A stretch of DNA of 6,990 nucleotides, taken from positions 1 to 6,990 of the forward strand of contig JAJYKQ010000052.1 in assembly GCA_021788495.1 (NCBI GenBank), read 5' to 3'. The position numbers and the translations under genes are program-made. The notes below the pieces were generated by a model. It searched no databases. It saw only the letters and a list, made by a program, of their open reading frames with translations, and was not told the origin of the DNA. This stretch comes from a bacterium. Its GTDB lineage: Bacteria; SZUA-79; Acidulodesulfobacterales; Acidulodesulfobacteraceae. This document shows positions 1-5,970 of this stretch, one piece after another. Each line of letters begins with the position of its first letter. The first letter of the stretch is position 1.

Positions 1-228
1 GTATCTATTTTTATTACCGATAAAGGCGTTTTTTTGACTGAAAATAAGGAATTTATTTCCCTTTTAAAAGAACTGAACGATATCATAGACAACGTTTCCG
101 TTTGCGAACACTCCTGCAACATAAACGGCGTAGTTTTTCGCGATGAAATTTTTAACTATTCTTCGCAGTTTGAAAATGCAAAAATTATCGACGAACTTAA
201 AGAAAACGACAGAGCATTGCTATTCTAA
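1..228 (+). CDS. DsrE-like sulfur-relay family protein, 3' part (5' end outside window)
   Basis: The reading frame is open from the first base to the TAA at 226-228, giving 75 visible residues. A TTG codon at 34 could be read as a start, but the residues before it (FITDKGVF) fit the first strand of the DsrE/DsrF/TusD fold, so I treat the gene as cut by the window edge. Seen: a hydrophobic strand with a DKG turn, a helix (LLKELNDII), a strand with a cysteine motif (SVCEHSCNINGVVF), and a closing strand (DRALLF). This order matches small DsrE-family proteins, in which a cysteine near the middle carries persulfide sulfur in relay to tRNA modification or to dissimilatory sulfur metabolism in the cytoplasm. 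Two cysteines lie four residues apart here (CEHSC). Which relay it serves cannot be told. It may share a transcript with the PilZ gene 39 bp downstream. The family call is from pattern recognition and is moderately sure. Confidence 0.62.
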   Translation, partial: VSIFITDKGVFLTENKEFISLLKELNDIIDNVSVCEHSCNINGVVFRDEIFNYSSQFENAKIIDELKENDRALLF

Positions 229-267
229 TATAATATAAATTTTATTTTTTATTTCTGTTCTCAAAAC

Positions 268-987
268 ATGTTCGATATAAAAAAATTAAAAGAAAATCCG
301 GATATTAATATATATTCAAAAAAGCAGGAAATACACTCTATACTCAAGGGTTTTGCCAATCAAAAAAAACCCGTTATTATTTATCCGGTTCCTTTTAACG
401 ACGAATACACGACAAGTATTCTTAAAGTAAAAGACGACACTATAACCGTAGATTCGCTTATTCCAAAGTCCGGAAATTTAAAAATGGCGGAGTCGTCTTA
501 TTTAAAAATAGCTTTTAAGTTTTCCAATAACGACCATTTTTTTCTGTCTAAACTTTATAATTACGAAAAAGACGGGGATTATTTCGTATTCGATATTTAC
601 AAGCCGATTGAAATATTATCTTTAGAAAAAAGAAAATTTTTCAGGATAGAACCCTCCATTAGCGAACCGGTTATCATATCTTTTTTTTATAACAATAAAT
701 ATATAGAAACCCGGCTTTACGACCTTTCGGGCGAAGGTTTTTCTTTTTTATTGGATTTTCCTTTAGAAAAATATACTGTGCTTGAAAACGTTAAGATTAA
801 GTTTCCGCTCGGACTTCCGGAAGTTACTCTGCGGCTTGAAATAATGTCTAACGTCAGGCTGGATAATTTAAAATATAAAACCGGCGCTAAAGCTATAAAT
901 ATAAAACCGGCACAGCAGGATATACTGTTTAACTATATTTTTAAAAGGCAGAGAGAGATAGTAGCCGCAATGAAAGGAACAGTTTAG
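268..987 (+). CDS. PilZ-domain c-di-GMP receptor, YcgR-like flagellar brake
   Basis: A protein of 239 residues with the two-domain layout of YcgR-type proteins. Residues about 15-115 form a beta-rich N-terminal domain, and residues about 121-232 form a PilZ domain. Both c-di-GMP binding motifs are intact: RxxxR as RKFFR (R122, R126) and DxSxxG as DLSGEG (D152, S154, G157). The domain closes with the usual helix (QDILFNYIFKRQREI). YcgR-family proteins bind c-di-GMP and slow or reorient the flagellar motor, and a place beside a chemotaxis/flagellar operon fits that. The ATG at 268 has no recognisable Shine-Dalgarno; the region before it is T-rich. No better start exists, because the frame is open back to the previous gene's stop without ATG, GTG or TTG. 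The gene is convergent with the minus-strand operon, and its TAG overlaps the neighbour's stop. No transmembrane segment or signal peptide is seen. The domain call is firm; the exact target (motor, export, other) is inferred. Confidence 0.9.
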   Translation: MFDIKKLKENPDINIYSKKQEIHSILKGFANQKKPVIIYPVPFNDEYTTSILKVKDDTITVDSLIPKSGNLKMAESSYLKIAFKFSNNDHFFLSKLYNYEKDGDYFVFDIYKPIEILSLEKRKFFRIEPSISEPVIISFFYNNKYIETRLYDLSGEGFSFLLDFPLEKYTVLENVKIKFPLGLPEVTLRLEIMSNVRLDNLKYKTGAKAINIKPAQQDILFNYIFKRQREIVAAMKGTV

Positions 988-1262
988 CGAAGGCTTATTT
1001 TATCGTCCAGTTTGTATAAAAACGCAAAAATATTCGCTATAGCTTTATAAAGTTCCGGCGGTATTTCCTGATATATATCAAGTCCGTCGAGAATATCCGC
1101 AAGAGCGTCGTTTTGAGTAATCGGTATATTTTCTTTTTTAGCTATCTCTAATATTTTTTCGGCAAATTCTCCCCTGCCTTTTGCTACTAAAACTGGAGCG
1201 CCGTTTTTTATGGGGTCGTATTTTAATGCCGCCGCTTTCTTGTTTTTTTTAAATTCTTTCAT
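984..1262 (-). CDS. FlhB C-terminal-domain-like protein (YlqH/FlhX type)
   Basis: A 92-residue protein matching only the cytoplasmic C-terminal domain of FlhB, the flagellar type III export switch component. Seen in order: AALKYDP (residues 11-17), APVLVAKG (22-29), FAEKILEIAKKENIPI (33-48), LADILDGLDIYQEIPPELYK (54-73) and a final helix (IANIFAFLYKL). These follow the segment that in full FlhB comes right after the autocleavage site. The four membrane helices and the NPTH motif are absent; the protein begins almost where a cleaved FlhB C-fragment would begin. Known relatives are B. subtilis YlqH and the FlhX/FlhB2 proteins of Helicobacter and Campylobacter, the latter able to replace the FlhB C-fragment in part. 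The ATG at 1262 lies inside the end of the fliK-like gene (14 bp overlap), with only a weak purine stretch as ribosome site, so translation is probably coupled. It is the last gene of the minus-strand operon. Confidence 0.88.
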   Translation of the reverse strand: MKEFKKNKKAAALKYDPIKNGAPVLVAKGRGEFAEKILEIAKKENIPITQNDALADILDGLDIYQEIPPELYKAIANIFAFLYKLDDKISLR

Positions 1263-2391
1263 CTATTATTTTTCCGTTTAAAAATACGTAAGAGTTTGAG
1301 TCGTTTATATTTACGGGTACCGGATTAGCCTGTCCTCCTGCGGACTCTGCATCATCGCCTTCCATTTCGTTTAGCTTATTTAATTCCATGTTTTTAAAAG
1401 AAATATCGTTAAGTTTTATTCCGTCCGACGACATCATTTCTTTTAATAATTCTAAGTTTTCTGATAAATTTTTTTTAAAAACGCCGGTATAGCTTTCAAA
1501 TTTTATGCTTAAATTTTTGTCGTAGTAATAGGAAAAAAGTTTTAGCTTTCCTAAATTTTTTAAGTTTATTTCTATCATAAACAGATATTTTTTTTTGGAA
1601 TTAGATAGATTTTTTTTATCGTCTTCTTTTTCATCCTCGTTTTTTACTTTATAATTAGAGCCGTCGGTAGTTAAAATTACCGTCGAAAGACCGAAGGAAA
1701 CCCCAAAATCTATATGTATAAAGGCAAAATTTCCTTTAACCGAAACAGATATATTCTGAGCCGCATTTTGGAAAATATTTTGTATTTCGTTTGATAAACC
1801 CGAACTTATTTGGGAATTTTCTGAACCTAAGGAATTAAGCAGGGTTTCAAATTTCCCCTGAATATTTTCGACAACGGCCTTTCCGTATAAATCAAGAGTT
1901 TTTTGAATATTTACGGCATTTTCGCCCAACGATTCGTTTAAAACCTTAAAAACTATGTTAAAATCAGCCGAAGAATTCGGGATATTTCCGGATATGTCTT
2001 GCGTTTCGGCTCCGCCGGTGGATTTATTCGTTACGCCGGAAGATTTTGCGTTAATACTGCTTAACATAAGCTTTATAGGAATGGAGAACTCGCCGTTAAA
2101 CGTTTTTCCGGTAACGAACTCGTTAAAAAGGTCTTCGGTTATAACGGATTTCAACAAACTGCCGTTTATATCTATAATTCCGGTAAAAGTTCCGCCTTCG
2201 GAAACGGAAGCATCGACCAATTCGGCAGATACTATATCTCCCGCTTTGACTAAAGCGCCTGATTTTAAGGAATTGTCTTTTATGGCTCCAAAAAGTATCC
2301 GGGTAACGTCGTTGGAAGCATTTTTGGCTAAATCTTTCGCATTCCCTATAACATTAAGATATTTTGCCCCGCCGTCTATAATAAAGTTCAT
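1249..2391 (-). CDS. FliK-like flagellar hook-length control family protein (YlqG-like)
   Basis: A protein of 380 residues. Residues about 268-338 resemble the FliK C-terminal (Flg_hook) domain: an amphipathic strand pattern (YLFMIEINLKNLGKLKL), a second strand pair (NLSIKFES), a helix (LSENLELLKEMM), then DGIKLNDISF, like the usual L..L...L...G.....V pattern. The LKNLGKL segment stands where FliK has LxPxxLGxV. Residues 1-110 show beta-rich stretches (GDIVSAELVDASVSEGGTFTG, FNGEFSIPIKL), and the middle is Ser/Asn-rich, as in the linkers of this family. FliK-type proteins are secreted through the flagellar export gate and switch its specificity through FlhB. Here an FlhB-C-like protein is encoded next, an arrangement like ylqG-ylqH. 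The start codon overlaps the preceding stop as ATGA, and no clear Shine-Dalgarno is seen. The long N-terminal region is unrecognised. Whether this is the true hook ruler or a second FliK-like protein cannot be decided from the window. Confidence 0.75.
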   Translation of the reverse strand: MNFIIDGGAKYLNVIGNAKDLAKNASNDVTRILFGAIKDNSLKSGALVKAGDIVSAELVDASVSEGGTFTGIIDINGSLLKSVITEDLFNEFVTGKTFNGEFSIPIKLMLSSINAKSSGVTNKSTGGAETQDISGNIPNSSADFNIVFKVLNESLGENAVNIQKTLDLYGKAVVENIQGKFETLLNSLGSENSQISSGLSNEIQNIFQNAAQNISVSVKGNFAFIHIDFGVSFGLSTVILTTDGSNYKVKNEDEKEDDKKNLSNSKKKYLFMIEINLKNLGKLKLFSYYYDKNLSIKFESYTGVFKKNLSENLELLKEMMSSDGIKLNDISFKNMELNKLNEMEGDDAESAGGQANPVPVNINDSNSYVFLNGKIIDERI

Positions 2392-2684
2392 GCTACGATA
2401 TCTATATGCTCTTTTCCGTCTTCGGCTTCCGTTTCGTTTTTTTCGTTCATTTCTTTTTCGTTTTTTTCTTCGTTATCGTGTTTCTTTTCTTTTTCCTTAT
2501 CGTTGACCGCTTCCAGCGTTTCGCTTAATTCGACGACGGTATTAAGCTTAGTCTCATCGACTATTTCCATTTCTTTTTGAGTTATCGCGTTTGAATTTGC
2601 CGCAAGTACATGGGAAGAAGCCGCCGTTTTTTCTATCTGCGGAAGATTGGTGATAATCTGCTGGAGTTCTACGGTATCTATCAT
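2388..2684 (-). CDS. Small Lys/Glu/Asn-rich protein of unknown function in the flagellar operon
   Basis: A 98-residue protein I cannot assign to a named family. It has two parts. Residues 1-45 look like ordered, weakly amphipathic helix (VELQQIITNLPQIEKTA, then ITQKEMEIVDETKL). Residues about 60-92 are a highly charged, low-complexity stretch of K, E, N and D, ending in EHIDIVA. From memory, short proteins with a similar VDLQ..L..LP.VEK start and charged tail occur next to chemotaxis and flagellar genes in deltaproteobacteria; this is recollection, not a search. It sits 22 bp after the parP-like gene with a weak GGTG ribosome site, and its stop overlaps the fliK-like start as ATGA, so it probably feeds ribosomes into fliK. 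The frame is the only reading consistent with operon direction and spacing. Possible roles (chaperone for the FliK-like protein, array or export accessory) are guesses. There is no signal peptide, membrane segment or cysteine. Confidence 0.75.
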   Translation of the reverse strand: MIDTVELQQIITNLPQIEKTAASSHVLAANSNAITQKEMEIVDETKLNTVVELSETLEAVNDKEKEKKHDNEEKNEKEMNEKNETEAEDGKEHIDIVA

Positions 2685-2706
2685 AATAGCACCGTTTGTT
2701 TATATG

Positions 2707-3498
2707 TTACGATATTAAATAATTATAGACGTTTTTTAAGTCTATAACTGAATAAAATTTCCCTTCTCCATCCTCGAAAACTCCGGAAGTTATGCCGTTA
2801 ACGTTTTTAAATTTAAAAGACGAACCGGCTATAATGTTTTTATTTTTTACGGCTGTTATGTTTTTTATTTCGTTTACCGCCAATCCGAAAAACTTGTCGT
2901 TATATACGCACACGACAATATATTTTAAGGGCGTTTTAATGTCTACGCTTCCGTTTGAAAGCAGGTAAAAATCATAAACCGGCACCATTCTGTTCCTGTA
3001 TAGAATTATACCGAGATGAGCTGCTTTTTTTGAAAAAATACTAACCGGAGTTTTATATTTTATAATCTCGTTAATATTTAAAGCCGGAATGCCGTAAAAA
3101 GAACTTCCTGCAATAAACGTAAAATAAGAAACTTCTTTTTCGAGGTCAAAATAAGGAACGGGCTGAACGCTTTCCGCCTGCATTTGAAAATTGGGCGTCT
3201 GCTGAATTGCGGCTGAGTTTAAATCTAATCCTTTTTTTTCTAAGTTATCCGCAACGGGCGCGGATACTATGCGTATATCGTAGGTTTCGCTTTCAGGCGG
3301 AGGATTTAACGCTGGAAATTCCGACTCGACGGTGAGTATTCTGTCTACGGGATAGGATAATATCTGAGCCGTCTGCTTTTCAGCATCGACGTTTTCGCCG
3401 CTTTTTTTATCTAAAAGGTCGTCTATCCACGGAGTAACTATGTCCGAACCTGCGGCTTTAGCGAATTTTAAATCAAATAAATTATAAGTATTATTCAT
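2707..3498 (-). CDS. ParP-like protein: CheW-like domain with N-terminal extension
   Basis: A protein of 263 residues. Residues about 122-262 form a CheW-like fold: YFTFIAGSSFYGIPALNINEII (strand, G.....I...I.EI pattern), a GIILYRNRMVPVYDF segment where CheW has G.i..RG..ipv.Dl, YIVVCVYNDKFFGLAVNEI, and a closing SVIDLKNVYNYL. The family motifs are worn: the usual NLRG is LYRN here. The N-terminal 115 residues are unlike CheW and contain PWIDDLL at 23-30 and a Pro-rich stretch at 62-69. It directly follows the ParA-like ATPase gene with an ATGA overlap. In Vibrio and Pseudomonas the corresponding pair is ParC-ParP, in which ParP carries a CheW-like domain that binds CheA and receptors, while its N-terminal part binds ParC to keep arrays at the pole. 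The pairing and domain order support a ParP role here. No response-regulator domain is present, so CheV is excluded. A divergent second CheW is the alternative. Confidence 0.78.
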   Translation of the reverse strand: MNNTYNLFDLKFAKAAGSDIVTPWIDDLLDKKSGENVDAEKQTAQILSYPVDRILTVESEFPALNPPPESETYDIRIVSAPVADNLEKKGLDLNSAAIQQTPNFQMQAESVQPVPYFDLEKEVSYFTFIAGSSFYGIPALNINEIIKYKTPVSIFSKKAAHLGIILYRNRMVPVYDFYLLSNGSVDIKTPLKYIVVCVYNDKFFGLAVNEIKNITAVKNKNIIAGSSFKFKNVNGITSGVFEDGEGKFYSVIDLKNVYNYLIS

Positions 3499-4310
3499 AT
3501 TTTGCCTTCCTCCCCCGATTCGACGGAACTGTTAAAACCGTCTATTATTTCTCTCGCTACGTTAATATAGTCCATAGCGCCTCTTGCATGCACGTCTATA
3601 TAAGTAAGCGGTTTTCTGAGCATGCTTGCGTCTTTAAATCTGGTATCGATATTAATTATACTATGAAAATGAGTATTTTTATATTTATTTTTAAAATATT
3701 CAAGAGATTTCAAAGATGAATTCGTCCTTTTATCGAACATAGTAATTAAAAGCCTGTAAGAACATTTATAGTCGAGAGCCTTTTCTATTTTATCTATCGT
3801 AGAAAGCAGAAGCTCGACGCCCCTGACCGATAAAAAATCGGACATTACGGGAACGATAATTTCGTCGCATGCCGCTACCGCGCTTATAAGCAATACGCTC
3901 AACGCAGGCGAAGAATCTATTAATATATAGTCGTAATTATCGCAGAAAAACTTTAATTTCTCTTTTAGCCTTAAACCGCCGCCTTTAGAGTTGGAAAGTT
4001 CCGCCTCTATTCTCGCGAGATTTATATTGGACGGTATAAGGTCTAAACAGCCGCCGTTCTTAAGTCTGTATTTGTTTATCAGGACGTCTGCCGGATTTAT
4101 AGAATCCGACATTATAAGGTTGGCTACGGAATATTCAAGCTTTTCCGGCTCGACGGCAAGATGGTTCGTAAGACTTGCCTGAGGGTCTAAATCTATCAAA
4201 AGTACTCTGTATCCGAAAACGGAAAGAGAGCTTCCAAGCGTAATAGTAGTAGTAGTTTTGCCTACTCCTCCCTTCTGGTTTGCGGTTGCAAAGATATACG
4301 GAGATTTCAT
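3495..4310 (-). CDS. ParA/MinD-family ATPase, ParC-like (polar positioning of chemotaxis arrays)
   Basis: A protein of 271 residues with all ParA ATPase motifs: deviant Walker A KGGVGKTT at residues 13-20 (signature K13, K18), the second motif LIDLDPQASLT at 38-48 (D40), and Walker B YILIDSSP at 128-135 (D132). The closing RFKDASMLRKPLTYIDVHARGA is typical of ParA/Soj proteins. There is no N-terminal DNA-binding extension, and no ParB gene or parS-like site nearby, so chromosome or plasmid partition is unlikely. It lies between cheW and a CheW-domain ParP-like gene; ATPases in this setting (ParC of Vibrio, PA1462-type in Pseudomonas) form a gradient that carries chemosensory arrays to the cell pole. 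The ATG at 4310 follows the cheW TGA by 5 bp with only a weak AAAGTGA-like site, so translation is probably coupled to cheW. The family is certain; the role in array placement is inferred from neighbours. Confidence 0.88.
   Translation of the reverse strand: MKSPYIFATANQKGGVGKTTTTITLGSSLSVFGYRVLLIDLDPQASLTNHLAVEPEKLEYSVANLIMSDSINPADVLINKYRLKNGGCLDLIPSNINLARIEAELSNSKGGGLRLKEKLKFFCDNYDYILIDSSPALSVLLISAVAACDEIIVPVMSDFLSVRGVELLLSTIDKIEKALDYKCSYRLLITMFDKRTNSSLKSLEYFKNKYKNTHFHSIINIDTRFKDASMLRKPLTYIDVHARGAMDYINVAREIIDGFNSSVESGEEGKI
3509..3513 (-). promoter_or_regulatory. Ribosome binding site of the parP-like gene, inside the parC-like gene
   Basis: The minus strand reads GGAGG within a longer purine run, 10 bases before the ATG at 3498. 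It lies inside the last codons of the parC-like gene (the ones for SGEEG), so the parP-like gene can be entered by new ribosomes as well as by coupling through the ATGA overlap. Confidence 0.82.
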
Positions 4311-4315
4311 TTAAA

Positions 4316-4825
4316 TCACTTTATCATGCCTTCTATAAGTTTATGCTCTCCAGTCGTAAATATCTTATCTATATCTAAAAGTATTATCAGTCTTTCGTCG
4401 AGTTTTCCGACGCCTTTAATATAGTCGGAATCAAGTCCTGCTATTAACGGCGGCGGCGGCTGTATGGTCGAAGAGTTAATCCTTAAAACTTCCGACACGC
4501 TGTCCACGATTAAACCTATAGTTTTATTCATTATGTTTACTACGATAATTCTGGTTTCTTTAGTCGCTTCTTTAATATTAAGATGGAATTTCTTTCTTAT
4601 ATCCACTATAGGTATGACCCTTCCTCTTAAATTGATTACCCCTTCTACAAAATCGGGAGCTTTTGGAACTTTTGTAATTTCGACTACCCTGTTTATCTCC
4701 TGAACTTTTAAAATATCCAGCGCAAATTCTTCGTTGCCTAATTTAAAAGTAACAAGCTGGACTATTTCGTCCGACGAAGAATGTTCCCCTGCGGAAACTT
4801 GGTTTTTTTTATTTTCCGTATCCAT
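4316..4825 (-). CDS. cheW: CheW chemotaxis scaffold protein
   Basis: A protein of 169 residues, a usual CheW length, nearly all of it one CheW domain (about 22-162). Clear family hallmarks are the opening strand LVTFKLGNEEFALDILKVQEI, VPKAPDFVEGVINLRGRVIPIVDIRKKF (with the conserved NLRG and PIVD), IGLIVDSVSEVLRI, and YIKGVGKLDERLIILLDIDKI at the end. CheW links chemoreceptors to CheA in the array base and is needed for receptor control of the kinase. The first 20 residues are polar and probably flexible. A run of four prolines (QPPPPL, all CCG codons) precedes the last third. A strong Shine-Dalgarno lies 10 bases before the ATG. It sits after cheB and before the parC-like gene; in gammaproteobacteria the corresponding cheW usually follows parP. 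It is probably the canonical CheW here, the ParP-like protein being the specialised one. Confidence 0.96.
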   Translation of the reverse strand: MDTENKKNQVSAGEHSSSDEIVQLVTFKLGNEEFALDILKVQEINRVVEITKVPKAPDFVEGVINLRGRVIPIVDIRKKFHLNIKEATKETRIIVVNIMNKTIGLIVDSVSEVLRINSSTIQPPPPLIAGLDSDYIKGVGKLDERLIILLDIDKIFTTGEHKLIEGMIK

Positions 4826-4835
4826 AAATCCTGTT

Positions 4836-4841
4836 CCTCCT
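4836..4841 (-). promoter_or_regulatory. Ribosome binding site of cheW
   Basis: The minus strand reads AGGAGG, a full Shine-Dalgarno core, 10 bases before the cheW ATG at 4825. It lies in the 49-bp gap after cheB and fixes the cheW start. Confidence 0.88.
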
Positions 4842-4874
4842 AAAATTATATATGTTTATCTATGATATAAATAG

Positions 4875-5960
4875 TCAGCACTCCGTCTCTCTAATAATTT
4901 GGTCGGATATTTTATATATCGGCAGAATTAAATCGGCAACGCCGGCATCGACTACGGCTTTCGGCATACCGTAAACGACGCAGGTAGCTTCGTCCTGCGC
5001 TATGGTTCTGCCGCCGCTCTCTTTAATTTTTTTCATACCGGCAAGACCGTCGGAACCCATACCGGTCAATATAACGCCGAGAGCCCTGCCCGGATATAAT
5101 TTTGCGACCGATTCCATCATTACCGAAACGGACGGTCTGTTTATAAGGTCTTCGGGCTCCGTAGAAAGCGAAATTTTATAACCTTCCCTTAAGTCTTTAA
5201 CTAAAGTCAAATGCTTATCTCCAGGCGACAAATAGGCGTTTCCGGGTTTAATTATTTCTCCTCCGGATGCTTCTGAAACTTTTATGTGAGATAAAGACGA
5301 CAGCCTTTCTGCAAAAGAACCCGTAAACGCTTTTGGCATATGCTGGACGAGAATAATAGGCACCGGAAAATTTCCCGGAATTTTAGGTATAACGTCCTGC
5401 AGGGCTTTTGGTCCGCCGGTAGAAGAACCTATCGCTACGATATCTATTTTACCGCCGTTTTTGCGGTTACAAGAAGCCTCTATCGATGATCCTTCCTGGT
5501 TAATTTTGTTAGCCTTAGGTTCTGCCTCATGTTTTTCGCTTTTCCTGAAAAAATATTTTTTTGCGGTAATAGCTCTTATTTTAGAAACTAAATCGTCTTT
5601 TACTTTTAAAATATTAAGCGATACGTTTGAAAGGTTTTTCGGAATATAATCGGCCGCCCCTATATCTAAAGCGTCCAATGTTTCTTTGGCTCCTTCCTCA
5701 GTCAACGAACTAAGCATTATGACGGGCAAAGGATGTTTCTCCATAATTATCTTAAGCGCGGTAAGTCCGTCCATAACGGGCATTTCTATATCCATAGTAA
5801 CTATATCGGGTTTTAACTCCTGTATCTGCCGTATTCCTTCCTCGCCGTTTTTCGCCATTCCTACGACTTTAATATCGTCGACGTCGTCGAAAAAAGAACT
5901 TATAGCCCTCCTCATAAAAGGCGAATCGTCTACTATTAAAACCCTTATAGGTTCAGCCAT
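4875..5960 (-). CDS. cheB: CheB, chemoreceptor methylesterase/glutamine deamidase
   Basis: A full-length CheB of 361 residues. The receiver domain (about 1-125) has the acidic pair D11-D12, the phosphoryl-acceptor D57 in VTMDIEMP, and K108. The linker (135-170) is Lys/Glu/Ser-rich. The methylesterase domain (172-355) holds the catalytic triad as S180 in IGSSTGGP, H207 in VQHMP and D304 in LTGMGSDG. CheB removes methyl groups from receptor glutamates when phosphorylated by CheA, giving adaptation; the kinase gene lies just upstream, 60 bp away. No matching methyltransferase gene cheR is in the window, so it must lie elsewhere, perhaps beyond the right edge. The ATG at 5960 is fixed by a good AAAGGAG site 10 bases before it. 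The C-terminus ends IIRETEC without a receptor-tethering pentapeptide, which is normal for CheB. Nothing essential is missing. Confidence 0.97.
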   Translation of the reverse strand: MAEPIRVLIVDDSPFMRRAISSFFDDVDDIKVVGMAKNGEEGIRQIQELKPDIVTMDIEMPVMDGLTALKIIMEKHPLPVIMLSSLTEEGAKETLDALDIGAADYIPKNLSNVSLNILKVKDDLVSKIRAITAKKYFFRKSEKHEAEPKANKINQEGSSIEASCNRKNGGKIDIVAIGSSTGGPKALQDVIPKIPGNFPVPIILVQHMPKAFTGSFAERLSSLSHIKVSEASGGEIIKPGNAYLSPGDKHLTLVKDLREGYKISLSTEPEDLINRPSVSVMMESVAKLYPGRALGVILTGMGSDGLAGMKKIKESGGRTIAQDEATCVVYGMPKAVVDAGVADLILPIYKISDQIIRETEC

Positions 5961-5970
5961 AAATTTAAAG

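Noticed and set aside
16..23. ACCGATAA on the plus strand, resembling a sigma-28 -10 element
   Set aside because: It lies inside the DsrE-like coding frame (Thr-Asp-Lys codons), with no upstream sequence visible to check the -35. A similar ACCGATAA near 3824 is antisense inside the parC-like gene.
34..228. A separate 64-residue gene starting at the TTG at 34
   Set aside because: The frame is open to the window edge and the residues before the TTG fit the first strand of the DsrE fold, so a 5'-truncated longer gene is more likely.
2434..2503. The repetitive T/C-rich tract as a direct-repeat array or regulatory element
   Set aside because: The repeats are irregular and keep the frame of the small protein; Lys/Glu/Asn codon use explains them.
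1955..2506. A 183-codon open frame on the plus strand, antisense to the fliK-like and small-protein genes
   Set aside because: It lies entirely opposite two well-supported genes. Its C-terminal part is a run of Arg/Phe/Leu made by reading the Lys/Glu-rich low-complexity stretch backwards, and no family resemblance is seen.
3991..4182. Short plus-strand open frames opposite the parC-like gene, and likewise at 4464-4703, 5461-5649 and 6328-6537
   Set aside because: Each is antisense to a gene with clear family motifs and shows no start signal or domain of its own.
3495..4310. The ParA-like ATPase as a plasmid or chromosome partition gene, hinting at a mobile replicon
   Set aside because: No ParB-type gene, no parS-like repeats and no DNA-binding extension are present; both neighbours encode CheW-domain proteins in the same direction.
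4826..4874. TATATAAT-like bases in the cheB-cheW gap as a sigma-70 promoter
   Set aside because: The gap is almost all A/T, so a -10 look-alike is expected by chance, and no -35 partner at the right spacing was found.
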